Of a stretch of 64,000 nt of DNA, positions 52,967 to 61,954 are shown in pieces. The stretch is from positions 62,001-126,000 of the forward strand of contig NZ_JANDMF010000002.1 of assembly GCF_031626875.1 (NCBI RefSeq), read 5' to 3'. This DNA is from Clostridium sp031626875. Lineage in GTDB: Bacteria; Bacillota; Clostridia; Clostridiales; Clostridiaceae. Numbering within the stretch: position 1 is the first letter of the stretch; every line of letters starts with the position of its first letter. The position numbers and the translations under genes were made by a program. The notes beneath the pieces were generated by a model. It was not told the origin of the DNA. It saw only the letters and a list, made by a program, of their open reading frames with translations, and searched no databases.

Positions 52967-54607
52967 TTATGCTTCCATAAACATTTTCATATCATCTTCA
53001 ACATTTGTTATTCCACCAATACCAAAGTTTTCAACTAAAACTTTAGCTACATTTGGTGAAAGGAATGCTGGTAGTGTTGGTCCTAAATGAATATTTTTTA
53101 CACCAAGGTATAATAATGACAATAACACTATTACAGCTTTTTGTTCATACCATGCTATATTGTATGATATAGGTAGCTTATTAACATCATCTAATCCAAA
53201 TACTTCTTGAAGTTTTAGAGCTATTACAACTAATGAATACGAATCATTACATTGTCCTGCATCTAATACTCTTGGAATTCCTCCAATATCACCTAGATTT
53301 AACTTGTTGTACTTGTATTTAGCACAACCAGCAGTTAATATAACTGTATCCATAGGTAATTTTTCTGCAAATTCTGTATAGTAATTTCTTGATTTTGCTC
53401 TTCCATCACAACCTGCCATTACAAAGAATCTCTTTATAGCACCAGATTTAACTGCATCAACAACCTTATCAGCTAAAGCTAGAACTTGGTTATGTGCAAA
53501 TCCTCCAACTATTTGTCCATTTTCTATCTCTTTTGGAGCATCACATTTCTTTGCTAATTCAATAACTTGTGAAAAATCTTTTTTTCCTTCCTTATCAGCA
53601 TCAATATGAGCACATCCTGGCATTCCAGTAGCCCCTGTTGTAAATAATCTATCTTTATATGAATCCTTTGGTATAACAACACAATTAGTTGTCATAAGGA
53701 TTGGTCCATTAAAGCTTTCAAATTCTTCTTTTTGTTTCCACCAAGCATTACCATAGTTCCCAGCAAAGTGAGTATATTTCTTAAACTTTGGATAATATTG
53801 TCCTGCAAGCATTTCTCCATGAGTATATACATCTACTCCTGTTCCTTCTGTTTGTTCAAGCAACATTTCTAAATCTCTTAAATCATGTCCTGAAATTAAT
53901 ATTCCTGGATTTTTTCTAACTCCAATATCCACTGTTGTTATTTCTGGATTTCCATAAGTCTCAGTATTAGCTTTATCTAAAAGCGCCATTCCATCTACCC
54001 CAAATTTACCAGCTTCTAAAGCTAAAGCTACTAAATCATCTGCTGATAGACTATCATCTAATGTTGCTGCAAGTGCTCTTGCCATAAATCCATGAACTTC
54101 TTCATTATTATATTTTAAATTCATAGCATGCTTCATATAAGCTGATAATCCTTTTAATCCATAAGTTATAAGTTCTCTTAAACTTCTTACGTCTTCATTT
54201 TCAGTTGCTAATACTCCTACAGTTTCAGCTTTTTTATCAAATTCATCTATATTTCCAGTTGTCCATGTTACAGCATCTATTTGAGCAACTTGTCCTCCTA
54301 CTTCAATAATTCTATTCTTTAGTTCATCTCTTAAATTTATTGTTTCTTTTACTCTTTCTAATATAGAATCTCTATCAAAGTTAGCATTTGTAATTGTAGT
54401 GAATAAGCTTTCAGTTATATACTTATCTACTTTATTATCTATAACTCCAACTTTTCTTCCTTCAGTACTAACTAAAGCTAATCCCTTAGTAGCATATACT
54501 AATAAATCTTGAGCCTTTGCTACACTTTCATCTTTTCCACAAACACCCTTTATAGTACATCCACTACACCCAGCAGTTTCTTGACATTGATAACAAAACA
54601 TTGACAT
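52967..54607 (-). CDS. hcp: Hybrid cluster protein (hydroxylamine/NO reductase)
   Basis: Hcp, 546 residues, carries an Fe-S cluster and the hybrid Fe-S-O cluster and reduces hydroxylamine and, physiologically, NO. The N-terminal cluster cysteines are C5, C8, C17 and C23 in the spacing CX2CX8CX5C. Hybrid-cluster ligands are seen in SGHDLRD, TNCVVIPKDSYKDR, TGATGMPGCAHI, ILTAGCAKYKYN and DAGQCNDSYS. It is the key gene of this nitrosative-stress cluster and has an HcpR-like promoter. Confidence 0.97.
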   Translation of the reverse strand: MSMFCYQCQETAGCSGCTIKGVCGKDESVAKAQDLLVYATKGLALVSTEGRKVGVIDNKVDKYITESLFTTITNANFDRDSILERVKETINLRDELKNRIIEVGGQVAQIDAVTWTTGNIDEFDKKAETVGVLATENEDVRSLRELITYGLKGLSAYMKHAMNLKYNNEEVHGFMARALAATLDDSLSADDLVALALEAGKFGVDGMALLDKANTETYGNPEITTVDIGVRKNPGILISGHDLRDLEMLLEQTEGTGVDVYTHGEMLAGQYYPKFKKYTHFAGNYGNAWWKQKEEFESFNGPILMTTNCVVIPKDSYKDRLFTTGATGMPGCAHIDADKEGKKDFSQVIELAKKCDAPKEIENGQIVGGFAHNQVLALADKVVDAVKSGAIKRFFVMAGCDGRAKSRNYYTEFAEKLPMDTVILTAGCAKYKYNKLNLGDIGGIPRVLDAGQCNDSYSLVVIALKLQEVFGLDDVNKLPISYNIAWYEQKAVIVLLSLLYLGVKNIHLGPTLPAFLSPNVAKVLVENFGIGGITNVEDDMKMFMEA

Positions 54608-54662
54608 ATTTATTCCTCCTACTTTATCTTAAAAAAATTATTATTTCCTTGCTACAAGATAA

Positions 54663-54705
54663 AGTATACTCAAATACTCTGATTTATTCTGTAACACATG
54701 TTACA
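54663..54705 (-). promoter_or_regulatory. HcpR-like site and -10 of hcp
   Basis: TGTAACACATGTTACA (54690-54705) is a perfect palindrome of the GTAACN4GTTAC type. Its centre is about 41 bp from the predicted +1 of a TATACT -10 (54668-54663), without a -35. The layout matches the site at 51051 within one base. Confidence 0.8.
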
Positions 54706-54860
54706 CTTTATAAATTTTTTTCATTTTTTATTAGTAACACAAATATAAAAACTCTTCCTATAGCTTTAAATTGAAAGTTTTTGAAATATTCTTTTTATAT
54801 TGAAGTAAATATAATTCTTGCTTATCACTTCAAACATAAAAATATAAATTCAAAACATAT

Positions 54861-54919
54861 AAAAACAGTAAAAAAGATGATTTTTAATTATATAAAAATC
54901 ATCTTTTTTACTGTTTTTA
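54861..54919 (-). terminator. Long perfect terminator
   Basis: A stem of about 25 bp (AAAAACAGTAAAAAAGATGA with its complement) lies 38 bp after the 54957 gene. With the hcp promoter region it accounts for the 349-bp gap 54608-54956. Confidence 0.85.
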
Positions 54920-54956
54920 TTAAGTTCATTATTTTAACTCTCATCAAATGCTATAT

Positions 54957-55325
54957 CTAAAATACCCTACCTGGCAATACAGCATCCATGATTCCTATAA
55001 CTATAGCTGCTAATATAGCTCCTATTATGGACACACTCATATTTGGCACTAAATATTGTGCTAAATATATTATAATAGCAGAAATAACGAATCCTTTTAT
55101 TCCCTTACCTATAGGAGATGCATCTACACCCATAAATGATTCTGCAAAATAATCTAGTATTGTTATTACAACTGCTGCAATTAAAAATGACCATAACCCT
55201 GTAATACTGAAACCTGGAGTTAAAAATGATGTTATTCCTAAAACAATCGCAACTAATATTAACCTTCCTATCCAACTAAAGAAACTACTTTTTTGATGCT
55301 CTCTACTATGCTCCTTATGTACCAT
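54957..55325 (-). CDS. YvlD-like membrane protein (phage holin 4_2 family)
   Basis: A 122-residue protein with four membrane helices: WIGRLILVAIVLGITSFLTP, WSFLIAAVVITILDYFAESF, a third after GKGIKGFVIS, and SIIGAILAAIVIGIMDAVLP. This is the YvlD/Phage_holin_4_2 family, which despite its name is chromosomal and of unknown role, often with envelope stress genes. GGGAGG sets the start at 55325 rather than in the longer frame to 55388. Confidence 0.8.
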   Translation of the reverse strand: MVHKEHSREHQKSSFFSWIGRLILVAIVLGITSFLTPGFSITGLWSFLIAAVVITILDYFAESFMGVDASPIGKGIKGFVISAIIIYLAQYLVPNMSVSIIGAILAAIVIGIMDAVLPGRVF

Positions 55326-55466
55326 TGTCATTCCTCCCTTAAAGTGATATTGTATGGTCTTCGAATATAGTATGTGTAATTTACACATTATTATAATTGA
55401 TTAATTGATTATTTTTTTTGTAAACAATGAAAAAATTACATGAATATTTAAAACTTAATTGCTTCA

Positions 55467-56258
55467 TTATATAATTTTTGCAATATATACAATTAAATAT
55501 GATGAAGGTATAAAAAATAATACTGCTGCAAATGTACCTATTACTTTACTTCCAACCATAGCCATAATACATGTGCGAAAATCTTGCTCTGTACATTTCT
55601 TTTCTATTACATCATCAGTCATAACTGATAACTCAGGATCTATAAATATAGACATAAGAATTGTAGCAGTTCCATTAATAATTGAAGATAATGTTATGCA
55701 AGTTGCTCTTAAATCAGGTGCTATTATACCTGCATAAATTGGAGCTAAACTTCCTGTAGTTATGCAAGAAACTGCAATTAAATTATAAATGGTTATTCTT
55801 TTTGGAATTTTTTTGTAATTAATTTTTGTAATATTCTCTTTTACTGGTATAGCTATAGAATCTTTTATGTAGTTTATACCCGCCTTTGAAAAACTATGCA
55901 TAACAAGTCTACAAATTGATTTATCAACCGAAAAACTTAACACACCTTTATAAAATATCCTCTGAAATGTTGGAAGAAAAAAAGCTGCAACAATTGTAGC
56001 TATTCCTGATATAACAATTATTAAATTAAATGTACCTATTAAACTACTATTATTTGAATTATTCTCGACCAATTTAGTAAGTAACGGGGATTGAAAAGTT
56101 ACTGCTATTCTTGACACTAAAGTCAATATGTTAAACACAGATAAAGTAATAGCAATTTTTCCTGTTCTAACACCAACTAACCTAATAGAATAAGCTAATG
56201 TTCCTATTACTGAAATTATAAAATTTAATATCAAAATAATTATTATTTGTAAACTCAT
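55467..56258 (-). CDS. amj: Lipid II flippase Amj family
   Basis: A 263-residue membrane protein matching Amj (YdaH): a first helix, then GTLAYSIRLVGVRTGKIAITLSVFNILTLVSR, QSPLLTKLVE and later helices. In B. subtilis Amj flips lipid-linked peptidoglycan precursors and can replace MurJ under envelope stress. Whether it is the main or the spare flippase here is unknown. It is divergent from the XRE gene by about 195 bp. Confidence 0.88.
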   Translation of the reverse strand: MSLQIIIILILNFIISVIGTLAYSIRLVGVRTGKIAITLSVFNILTLVSRIAVTFQSPLLTKLVENNSNNSSLIGTFNLIIVISGIATIVAAFFLPTFQRIFYKGVLSFSVDKSICRLVMHSFSKAGINYIKDSIAIPVKENITKINYKKIPKRITIYNLIAVSCITTGSLAPIYAGIIAPDLRATCITLSSIINGTATILMSIFIDPELSVMTDDVIEKKCTEQDFRTCIMAMVGSKVIGTFAAVLFFIPSSYLIVYIAKII

Positions 56259-56452
56259 AGAATTCTATATTCCTCTCTTCTTTTTAAACAAATATTTTAC
56301 TAATCATATTTGTAAATCTCATTGTTTAATATATTTCCTTGTTATGGTAATATATGAAGTGTAAATGCTCAATAAATTTATATAAATTAAAAATAAAGTT
56401 GAAAATTTAATTATAAGCACTTGAATTCTATTCAACTTTTTGGAGGTAATAG

Positions 56453-57241
56453 ATGACTAATAATCCCATTAATTTAAACGAAATAAAGTTATTAAAAAAT
56501 AACATATATAAAGAAGTCTCTTTAAACTTTGTATATAATTTAAAGAAAATAATACAATTAGAAGGCACACAAAAAAATTTATCTAAAAAAATTGGTATAT
56601 CTGAGGACTTACTTTCTAAATATAAGGCTGGAGTAGCTTTTCCTTCCATAGAAACATTAATATATATATGTAAAGTATATAATATAAATTTAAATGATTT
56701 ATTACATAAAACTTTATCATATAGCCAATTAGAATCTAATGTAAATTCTATTGAACCTATTGGAAACATATTTAGAAATAAATACTATGTGTATTTTTTT
56801 GTAACAAATACTACTAAGGAAGGTTCTATTCAAGAAGGTATTATTGATTTTAAGGAAAATGAAGTATCATTTCAAATACTTCATAATAACTCTGTAATTA
56901 AATGCTTTAATGGAAATTTCAAAACTTCTGATAAATTAGTTTTCTTTGAGTTTTCAAGCGAAAAAGACGGAATGTGTTACATTAATATGATAAAACCAAA
57001 TGTAAATATGAAAAAATATATAGGTGGAATTGCTATACTGTTACTTCCATCACACGCTAACAGTAAACCTTGTTGTCAAAAGATTTTATTCTCAAAAGAT
57101 AAAATTGATAGAGAAGCTTTTTATAAAGAAATGAGTGACATATTAAATTTTAATTCACATAATAATAGATTTGGAAATGTTAAAGTATCAACATATGACG
57201 ATGAAAAAGCTTTTGATTTCATCTGTTCTATAGTTTTGTGA
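56453..57241 (+). CDS. XRE family regulator with a novel C-terminal domain
   Basis: A 262-residue protein. Residues 20-85 hold a helix-turn-helix (NLKKIIQLEGTQKNLSKKIG, ISEDLLSKYKAGVAFPSIET, LIYICKVYNINLNDLL). Residues 110-262 are a mixed alpha/beta part (YYVYFFVTNTTKEGSIQEGI, GIAILLLPSHANSKPCC) that I do not recognise and which may sense a ligand or carry two adjacent Cys for redox or metal. TTGGAGG precedes the ATG. It is divergent from amj, which it may regulate. Confidence 0.72.
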   Translation: MTNNPINLNEIKLLKNNIYKEVSLNFVYNLKKIIQLEGTQKNLSKKIGISEDLLSKYKAGVAFPSIETLIYICKVYNINLNDLLHKTLSYSQLESNVNSIEPIGNIFRNKYYVYFFVTNTTKEGSIQEGIIDFKENEVSFQILHNNSVIKCFNGNFKTSDKLVFFEFSSEKDGMCYINMIKPNVNMKKYIGGIAILLLPSHANSKPCCQKILFSKDKIDREAFYKEMSDILNFNSHNNRFGNVKVSTYDDEKAFDFICSIVL

Positions 57242-57307
57242 TTAAATTATCAAATTATACAAAAACTTCAACAAATAATACATATTCATTGAAGTTTACT
57301 CTAAGCA

Positions 57308-57697
57308 CTATTTCAAATATTTATACATTATAAACACTACAGCTAAAAACTGCAGTACATACTCTCCCATTCCCCCAGTTTTTAGCATCTTAATCCCAAA
57401 CTTCTTTTTTATAGGAAAAAAGAGAGGTACGCCCATTATTGTAATAGCATCTACTAGTATATGCGTAATATAACTTATTCCCCATGTTAATGCTATTGAT
57501 TTATTAAAATTATTAATTGCTGCTGTCGTTATTACAAGAGCCAATATTGAGTGAGTTATTTCTCTATGTTTCATTCCTAAAGGTTTGTCCCAATCTGGAG
57601 CAACAGATCCAATAACACCAAGAACACTTATAGGATCTTGTACAACTATTGAAATTGTTACTGCTACCCCCACTGCTATATGTGTCTGTTTCATCAT
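57308..57697 (-). CDS. YdjM-type membrane-bound metal-dependent hydrolase
   Basis: A 129-residue membrane protein: KQTHIAVGVAVTISI, APDWDKPLGMKHREITHSI, SYITHILVDAITIMG. The invariant His, Asp and HREITHS residues define the LexA-binding/YdjM family, predicted metal-dependent hydrolases. Activity is unproven. It is convergent with the XRE gene. Confidence 0.82.
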   Translation of the reverse strand: MMKQTHIAVGVAVTISIVVQDPISVLGVIGSVAPDWDKPLGMKHREITHSILALVITTAAINNFNKSIALTWGISYITHILVDAITIMGVPLFFPIKKKFGIKMLKTGGMGEYVLQFLAVVFIMYKYLK

Positions 57698-58035
57698 TAT
57701 ATTTTTTCTCCTTGAGTTGCTGCTTTGTTTATCTTCAAATGTACATTATAGCACATAGCCCACATTTTTCTAACACTTTTAAAATATTCTATATGAAAAT
57801 GCACACTCTTTAACGCATATTTTAAAATTAAAAGAAAGAATTAGCTAACTTAAGTTTTTCAATAATCAGAATCTATTTCTACCTCACTATCTTTTATATA
57901 ATATTAAATATAATTTCTTGCATTAAAATAATATTAAACTATTTTCATCACCCAAATAGTCCCATTACAGCAATAATATAGCAAGGTAGTAGACTACTTT
58001 CTATTCATTTTTTAAAATTTTCTAGACAAATAACA
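57698..58035. other. 338-bp gap, nothing visible
   Basis: AT-rich DNA between the YdjM gene start and the stop of the binding-protein gene. It must hold the YdjM promoter, but I see no convincing box, hairpin or frame. Confidence 0.5.
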
Positions 58036-58920
58036 TTAATTTGAAATATGGCCATCTTTTACAGGAACTATAAACGTTTCATCTAATCCATATTTTCTAA
58101 GAATTTTAAGAATTGTTAAATCCTCTTTCATATCATCAATTGCTTTATTTAGTTCTTTTAGAAAATTTACATCACTTTTCCTAACTGCTGCTGCAATTCT
58201 TCCTGGTGTTTCTGGTGTATATTCTTTTACAGATGATATTTTTAAATATAGCTTAGGATCTTGTGATATGAAATATGATGCAACAATGGAATCTGTTATA
58301 GCAGCATCTATTTTCCCAGTATTTACAGCATTCAATAGATCTTTTTGATTATTAAATGTTATTACATTTTTCACTGAGCCATCTTTTTCCCACTTCTTAG
58401 CTAAATCTGAGTAAACTGTCCCTTTCAAAGCTCCAATCCCTACCTTTGCATTTTTTAAATCTTCTTTAAAAATAATTTTCGAAACTTTTGGGGTTATAAT
58501 AGCCTCAGATTCCTTGTACAATATATTTGTAAATGAAGCTAATTTTTTTCGTTCCTCAGTAACATACATTCCATCTGCTATTATATCTATATCTTCATCA
58601 ACATTTAATTGGTTTAATAACTGATCAAATGGAACTTCTTTCATTTTTACTTTATTAATTCCTAAACGCCTTGCTGCTTCCTTCATAATATCTGCATCAA
58701 TTCCAGTAAATTCACTAGTTTTAGGATTTATATATGCAAATGGTACATCATTTGAGGATGCAACAGTTAATTCCCCTTTCTCTTTTATTTTTTGTAATCT
58801 ATCTACTTCTTGCATTGGTATGTTATTTTCATTTGGTAGTTGTATTAAAGTGTATCCAACACTAGTTGTAAGATTTATTATAACAACTAAAGAAACTAAA
58901 AACTTAAAAAAGTTCTTCAA
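58036..58920 (-). CDS. Amino-acid-type solute-binding protein 1
   Basis: A 294-residue exported SBP_bac_3 protein. An N-terminal hydrophobic stretch (MKNFFKFLVSLVVIINLTTS) is followed by IKEKGELTVASSNDVPFAYINPKTSEFTGIDADIMKEAARRLG and later GIGALKGTVYSDL and GKIDAAITDS, the periplasmic-binding-protein core. No lipobox Cys follows the signal, so it is not a standard lipoprotein; it may stay anchored by the uncleaved helix or be released. No permease or ATPase gene is nearby. The start is TTG after GGAGGAG. Confidence 0.85.
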   Translation of the reverse strand: MKNFFKFLVSLVVIINLTTSVGYTLIQLPNENNIPMQEVDRLQKIKEKGELTVASSNDVPFAYINPKTSEFTGIDADIMKEAARRLGINKVKMKEVPFDQLLNQLNVDEDIDIIADGMYVTEERKKLASFTNILYKESEAIITPKVSKIIFKEDLKNAKVGIGALKGTVYSDLAKKWEKDGSVKNVITFNNQKDLLNAVNTGKIDAAITDSIVASYFISQDPKLYLKISSVKEYTPETPGRIAAAVRKSDVNFLKELNKAIDDMKEDLTILKILRKYGLDETFIVPVKDGHISN

Positions 58921-58984
58921 TTTGGCTCCTCCTTAGCTTTATTAATTTTTTAAATATTCATTTACCAATATAATAAATAAATTA

Positions 58985-59836
58985 TTATGGAATATAATGA
59001 TCTCTTATTCCATACTTAGTAAGTATCTGGTACAAAGTTCCATCATTCTTCATCTCTTGTAATTTCTCATTAATTGCATTTAATAATGTAGTGTCCTCTT
59101 TTTTTAAAGGATATCCTACAGTAGCAACCTTTTCAGATTTATATTGGGTTGGAGATAATATTTTAAAGTTTGATTTAGGATTTTTTTGAACAATATTTTG
59201 TTCTATTGTGATTGCAGCAAGTATAGCATCTATAGTTTTATTCTGCAATCCTATTCTTAAAGAATCCCTATTATCAAAAATCAAATAATTTTTGATAAAT
59301 CCTTGTTCTTTCCAATTTTTAACTATATCTTCATACACTTCACCTTTATTTACACCAATAATTAAATTTTTTAAATCATCCTTACTATTTATGTTTGTAT
59401 CTTTTCTAGTTAATATTCCATCTCTAGCATCATAAATGGGTATGGTAAAATCCACTAATCGTTTTCTCTCATCTGTTATGGTTATTCCATCTACTATCAT
59501 ATCAATGTCAGAACTCTTGACTAAATCTTCAAATAAATTAGAAAACAAAGTATATCTTGCCTCCACTTTGTTAACTCCTAAACGTTTAGCTACCTCTCGT
59601 ATAATATCTGCATCTATGCCACTAAATTCACCAGTTCTAGGATTTTTATAAGAGTATGGTTCATTATTAGATGATAGTATTGTCAATACTCCCTTTTCTT
59701 TTATTTTCTGCAATCTATCTACATTCTGTGTTGATATCTTATTCTCATCTGGTAGCTGTACTATTGAATTTCCTATATTAGTATTTAGGCTAAGTATAAC
59801 AGTCAAAGGAATCAGAAACTTAAACCAGTTCTTCAA
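58985..59836 (-). CDS. Amino-acid-type solute-binding protein 2
   Basis: A 283-residue paralogue of the next gene, 64 bp upstream of it: MKNWFKFLIPLTVILSLNTN, IKEKGVLTILSSNNEPYSYK, GEFSGIDADIIREVAKRLG, GVNKGEVYEDIVKNW. It too lacks a lipobox Cys. The pair probably arose by tandem duplication and then diverged in the ligand pocket (AFINP versus SYKNP). The start is TTG after GGAGGGG. Confidence 0.85.
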   Translation of the reverse strand: MKNWFKFLIPLTVILSLNTNIGNSIVQLPDENKISTQNVDRLQKIKEKGVLTILSSNNEPYSYKNPRTGEFSGIDADIIREVAKRLGVNKVEARYTLFSNLFEDLVKSSDIDMIVDGITITDERKRLVDFTIPIYDARDGILTRKDTNINSKDDLKNLIIGVNKGEVYEDIVKNWKEQGFIKNYLIFDNRDSLRIGLQNKTIDAILAAITIEQNIVQKNPKSNFKILSPTQYKSEKVATVGYPLKKEDTTLLNAINEKLQEMKNDGTLYQILTKYGIRDHYIP

Positions 59837-60004
59837 TTAGACCCCTCCTTAATTTTATTATAAAAAAATACTATTTAGATAGTTCTTTAACAATATAATA
59901 ACTAAATCACATATTTCTATATTTCCTCTTGACTTGTGTAATTATTCTTTTTGTAATTCATTTTCCTTATTTACACGAAAATTAAGATAATAAACAAAAT
60001 TTCA

Positions 60005-60064
60005 TCAAAAAACTCACAAACCTTAATACTATTTAAGATTTGTGAGTTAAGAATGATTCGTAGA
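60005..60064. repeat. Degenerate copy of the tRNA-Glu 3' flank
   Basis: About 60 bp here match 60153-60212 imperfectly: the terminator AACTCACAAACCTTAA...TTTGTGAGTT and then AATGATTCGTAG, against AATGATCCATAG, which is the tRNA 3' end. Beyond that the tRNA body is not recognisable. Confidence 0.55.
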
Positions 60065-60155
60065 ATAATTAAAATATAATATAACTAAAATTGGAACCAT
60101 AGTGCATGTTACACTAATTTTAAAGTAAGGCTTTATAATTAGATATATACAAAAC

Positions 60156-60195
60156 AAAAACCCACAAACCTTAACATTATCTAAGGTTGTGAGTT
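60156..60195 (-). terminator. Terminator of tRNA-Glu
   Basis: AACTCACAACCTTAG pairs with TTAAGGTTTGTGGGTT, then TTTG, starting about 6 bp after the tRNA. Confidence 0.75.
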
Positions 60196-60201
60196 ATATA
60201 A

Positions 60202-60273
60202 TGATCCATAGGGGAATCGAACCCCTGATTCCACCGTGAGAGGGTGGCGTCTTGACCGCTTGACCAATAGACC
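60202..60273 (-). tRNA. tRNA-Glu (anticodon CUC)
   Basis: A 72-nt cloverleaf: acceptor GGTCTAT with ATGGATC (G2-U71 wobble, as in the B. subtilis tRNA-Glu), D arm GGTCAAGCGGTCAAGAC, anticodon stem CCACC/GGTGG around CTCTCAC, which gives CUC, and T arm AGGGG-TTCGAAT-CCCCT. The discriminator is A; CCA is not encoded. It reads GAG codons. The 501-bp gap 59837-60337 holds this gene, its terminator and the degenerate repeat. Confidence 0.95.
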
Positions 60274-60337
60274 AGAACATGAATTAGTATATCACATATT
60301 TTCCATGAATGGAATTACTAATATGCTCCATATTTAT

Positions 60338-61246
60338 CTAAATATCAGCATTATTAACAAACTGATGTATTATGCTTTCATATTCTTCTTTTTTCTCTTT
60401 ATATGATGTTAAATGTACAGCGTTAGGTATAATTAGCAACATATCATCTTCTTTAGCCCTCTTTTTATACATATCAATCGCCATACTAGCTGGAACCTTT
60501 TTATCTTCATCCCCATGTATAAATAATATTGGAGTATCACAATCAGTTATCTCATTTATTGGAGAAACATCTTCAAATTTAAAGCCACATCTTTTATTAA
60601 CTTTTAAATTTAGAAGCCAATATACTAAAGTAAAAGGGACATATTTTACTTTAGAGAATTCATATCGAATTATTTCTTTAGCTGAAGAATATCCACAATC
60701 TTCAATTATAAAGTTAACCTTATCATTCCTTGCTCCACACATAAGTACCGTTGCAGCGCCCATAGATTGTCCATGTAATCCTAAAAACAACTTTTCTCCT
60801 TTTTTATTTTCAATAAAATCAATCCATAAATTTAAATCATCTTTTTCATTATATCCATATGTTGCATATTTCCCTTCACTATTTCCATGAGCTCTTTCTT
60901 CAACTAATAATATATTAAATTTCTCTTTTAAAAACATTGGAATGAAAGGTGTATGAAGATAATAATTTGCACTATATCCATGAACCAAAATTATATATCT
61001 ATTATTATCTTTAAATCTCTCAATTAAATGTCCAGTTAATTTTAACCCATCTTTTGATACAATTGAAACATCTTCCATTTCTAAATTTTCAAAATATTCT
61101 TTATCCCAGAGACCCCATCCTTCAATTCTTTTAATTGAATCTTCTTTAGTCTTTCTACTTGCAAGAAAAGCTTTCTTAAATGCATACTCTGATGTAAAAT
61201 GTAAATAAATCAAAAAAATTACAACTAATATTACAACAATTATCAA
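60338..61246 (-). CDS. Membrane-anchored alpha/beta hydrolase (YqkD type)
   Basis: An approximately 302-residue protein with one N-terminal helix (LIIVVILVVIFLIYL) and a hydrolase domain outside or at the membrane: ILVHGYSANYYLH, EERAHGNSEGKYATYGYNEKDDL, nucleophile GLHGQSMGAATVL, acid FIHGDEDKKVP and the His in PNAVHL. The substrate is unknown. I choose the TTG at 61246 because AGGGAG lies seven bases before it; an in-frame ATG exists at 61282 but has no ribosome binding site. Confidence 0.8.
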   Translation of the reverse strand: MIIVVILVVIFLIYLHFTSEYAFKKAFLASRKTKEDSIKRIEGWGLWDKEYFENLEMEDVSIVSKDGLKLTGHLIERFKDNNRYIILVHGYSANYYLHTPFIPMFLKEKFNILLVEERAHGNSEGKYATYGYNEKDDLNLWIDFIENKKGEKLFLGLHGQSMGAATVLMCGARNDKVNFIIEDCGYSSAKEIIRYEFSKVKYVPFTLVYWLLNLKVNKRCGFKFEDVSPINEITDCDTPILFIHGDEDKKVPASMAIDMYKKRAKEDDMLLIIPNAVHLTSYKEKKEEYESIIHQFVNNADI

Positions 61247-61295
61247 ATTTATCTCCCTACCTTTCATAAGTAATAATAACATTTTTTATAAAAAT

Positions 61296-61334
61296 AAAAA
61301 AGAGTAGCTTTACACACATAAGCCACTCTTTTTT
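61296..61334 (-). terminator. Terminator of the 50-aa gene
   Basis: AAAAAAGAGTGGCTT pairs with AAGCTACTCTTTTTT, with A- and T-runs. Confidence 0.8.
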
Positions 61335-61372
61335 ACAATCCAATAGACAAATACATTTCTATTCCTTTCTAA

Positions 61373-61525
61373 TTAACTTTGTAATTTTTGAGCTAATTCC
61401 TTTAACTCTTCAAAAGTTAATTCAGCTAAGTAAGACCTGTTAAGCTCTGATTCAGCTAGCCCACGATCTTTGCCTAAAGTTAATATCGTAGTGATGTACA
61501 TTTCTCTATAATCTCTTACTGCCAT
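61373..61525 (-). CDS. Small 50-residue protein, unknown
   Basis: MAVRDYREMYITTILTLGKD and then SELNRSYLAELTFEELKELA: a short helical, acidic protein. AAAGGAGGTGG precedes the ATG, and a full promoter (TTGACT-16-TATAAT, 61581-61554) and terminator flank it, so it is surely expressed. I do not recognise the family. The longer frame to 61576 would start upstream of the transcript and is wrong. Confidence 0.75.
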   Translation of the reverse strand: MAVRDYREMYITTILTLGKDRGLAESELNRSYLAELTFEELKELAQKLQS

Positions 61526-61553
61526 AACTCCACCTCCTTTAATAATATTATTT

Positions 61554-61581
61554 ATTATACTCTTTATACTATGCAAGTCAA
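61554..61581 (-). promoter_or_regulatory. Promoter of the 50-aa gene
   Basis: TTGACT (61581-61576) and TATAAT (61559-61554) are 16 bp apart, about 30 bp before the start codon. Confidence 0.75.
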
Positions 61582-61911
61582 GAAATTTTGACTACAAATA
61601 TTTGAGCAATTTTGATTTTTTCTTTTTTACAATAGTTATTATACTATATTATTTTAAATTTTCAAAATATTTTATCTCCTTTTTGATTTTTTATTCATTT
61701 TTAACTTAAATAGCCTTTTTTTCTTTAATTAATAAACCTAATTTGACTATTTTCACGTTTTCTAAAAGCTACTTTTCTATTTTACTTTATTTTATTTTGC
61801 AAGAAAAGTATTTCTCATTGTCAATTTTCACATTTTATCACAATAAAGGTTAGATCTAATTTTGTTGTATTCATACAACATGATTTAATGATTTTAACAC
61901 AAATAAAAAAA

Positions 61912-61949
61912 GAAAAAAGCCTTTACAAACATTGTAGTTTGTAAAGACT
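61912..61949 (-). terminator. Terminator of the trx operon
   Basis: GTCTTTACAAAC pairs with GTTTGTAAAGGC, then TTTTTTC on the minus strand. Confidence 0.85.
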
Positions 61950-61954
61950 CTATA

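Larger units (their letters stand above)
61526..61954. other. 429-bp gap with promoter and palindrome
   Basis: It contains the promoter at 61554-61581, a perfect 8+2+8 palindrome TGTTGTATTCATACAACA at 61863-61880 and the trxB terminator at 61912-61949. No gene is seen. Confidence 0.6.

Noticed and set aside
54957..55325. Phage holin as a sign of a prophage
   Set aside because: The Phage_holin_4_2/YvlD family is common on chromosomes, and no other phage gene is present.
60372..60890. 172-codon open frame antisense to the membrane hydrolase
   Set aside because: It lies fully inside a well-supported hydrolase gene on the other strand and has no ribosome binding site or known domain.
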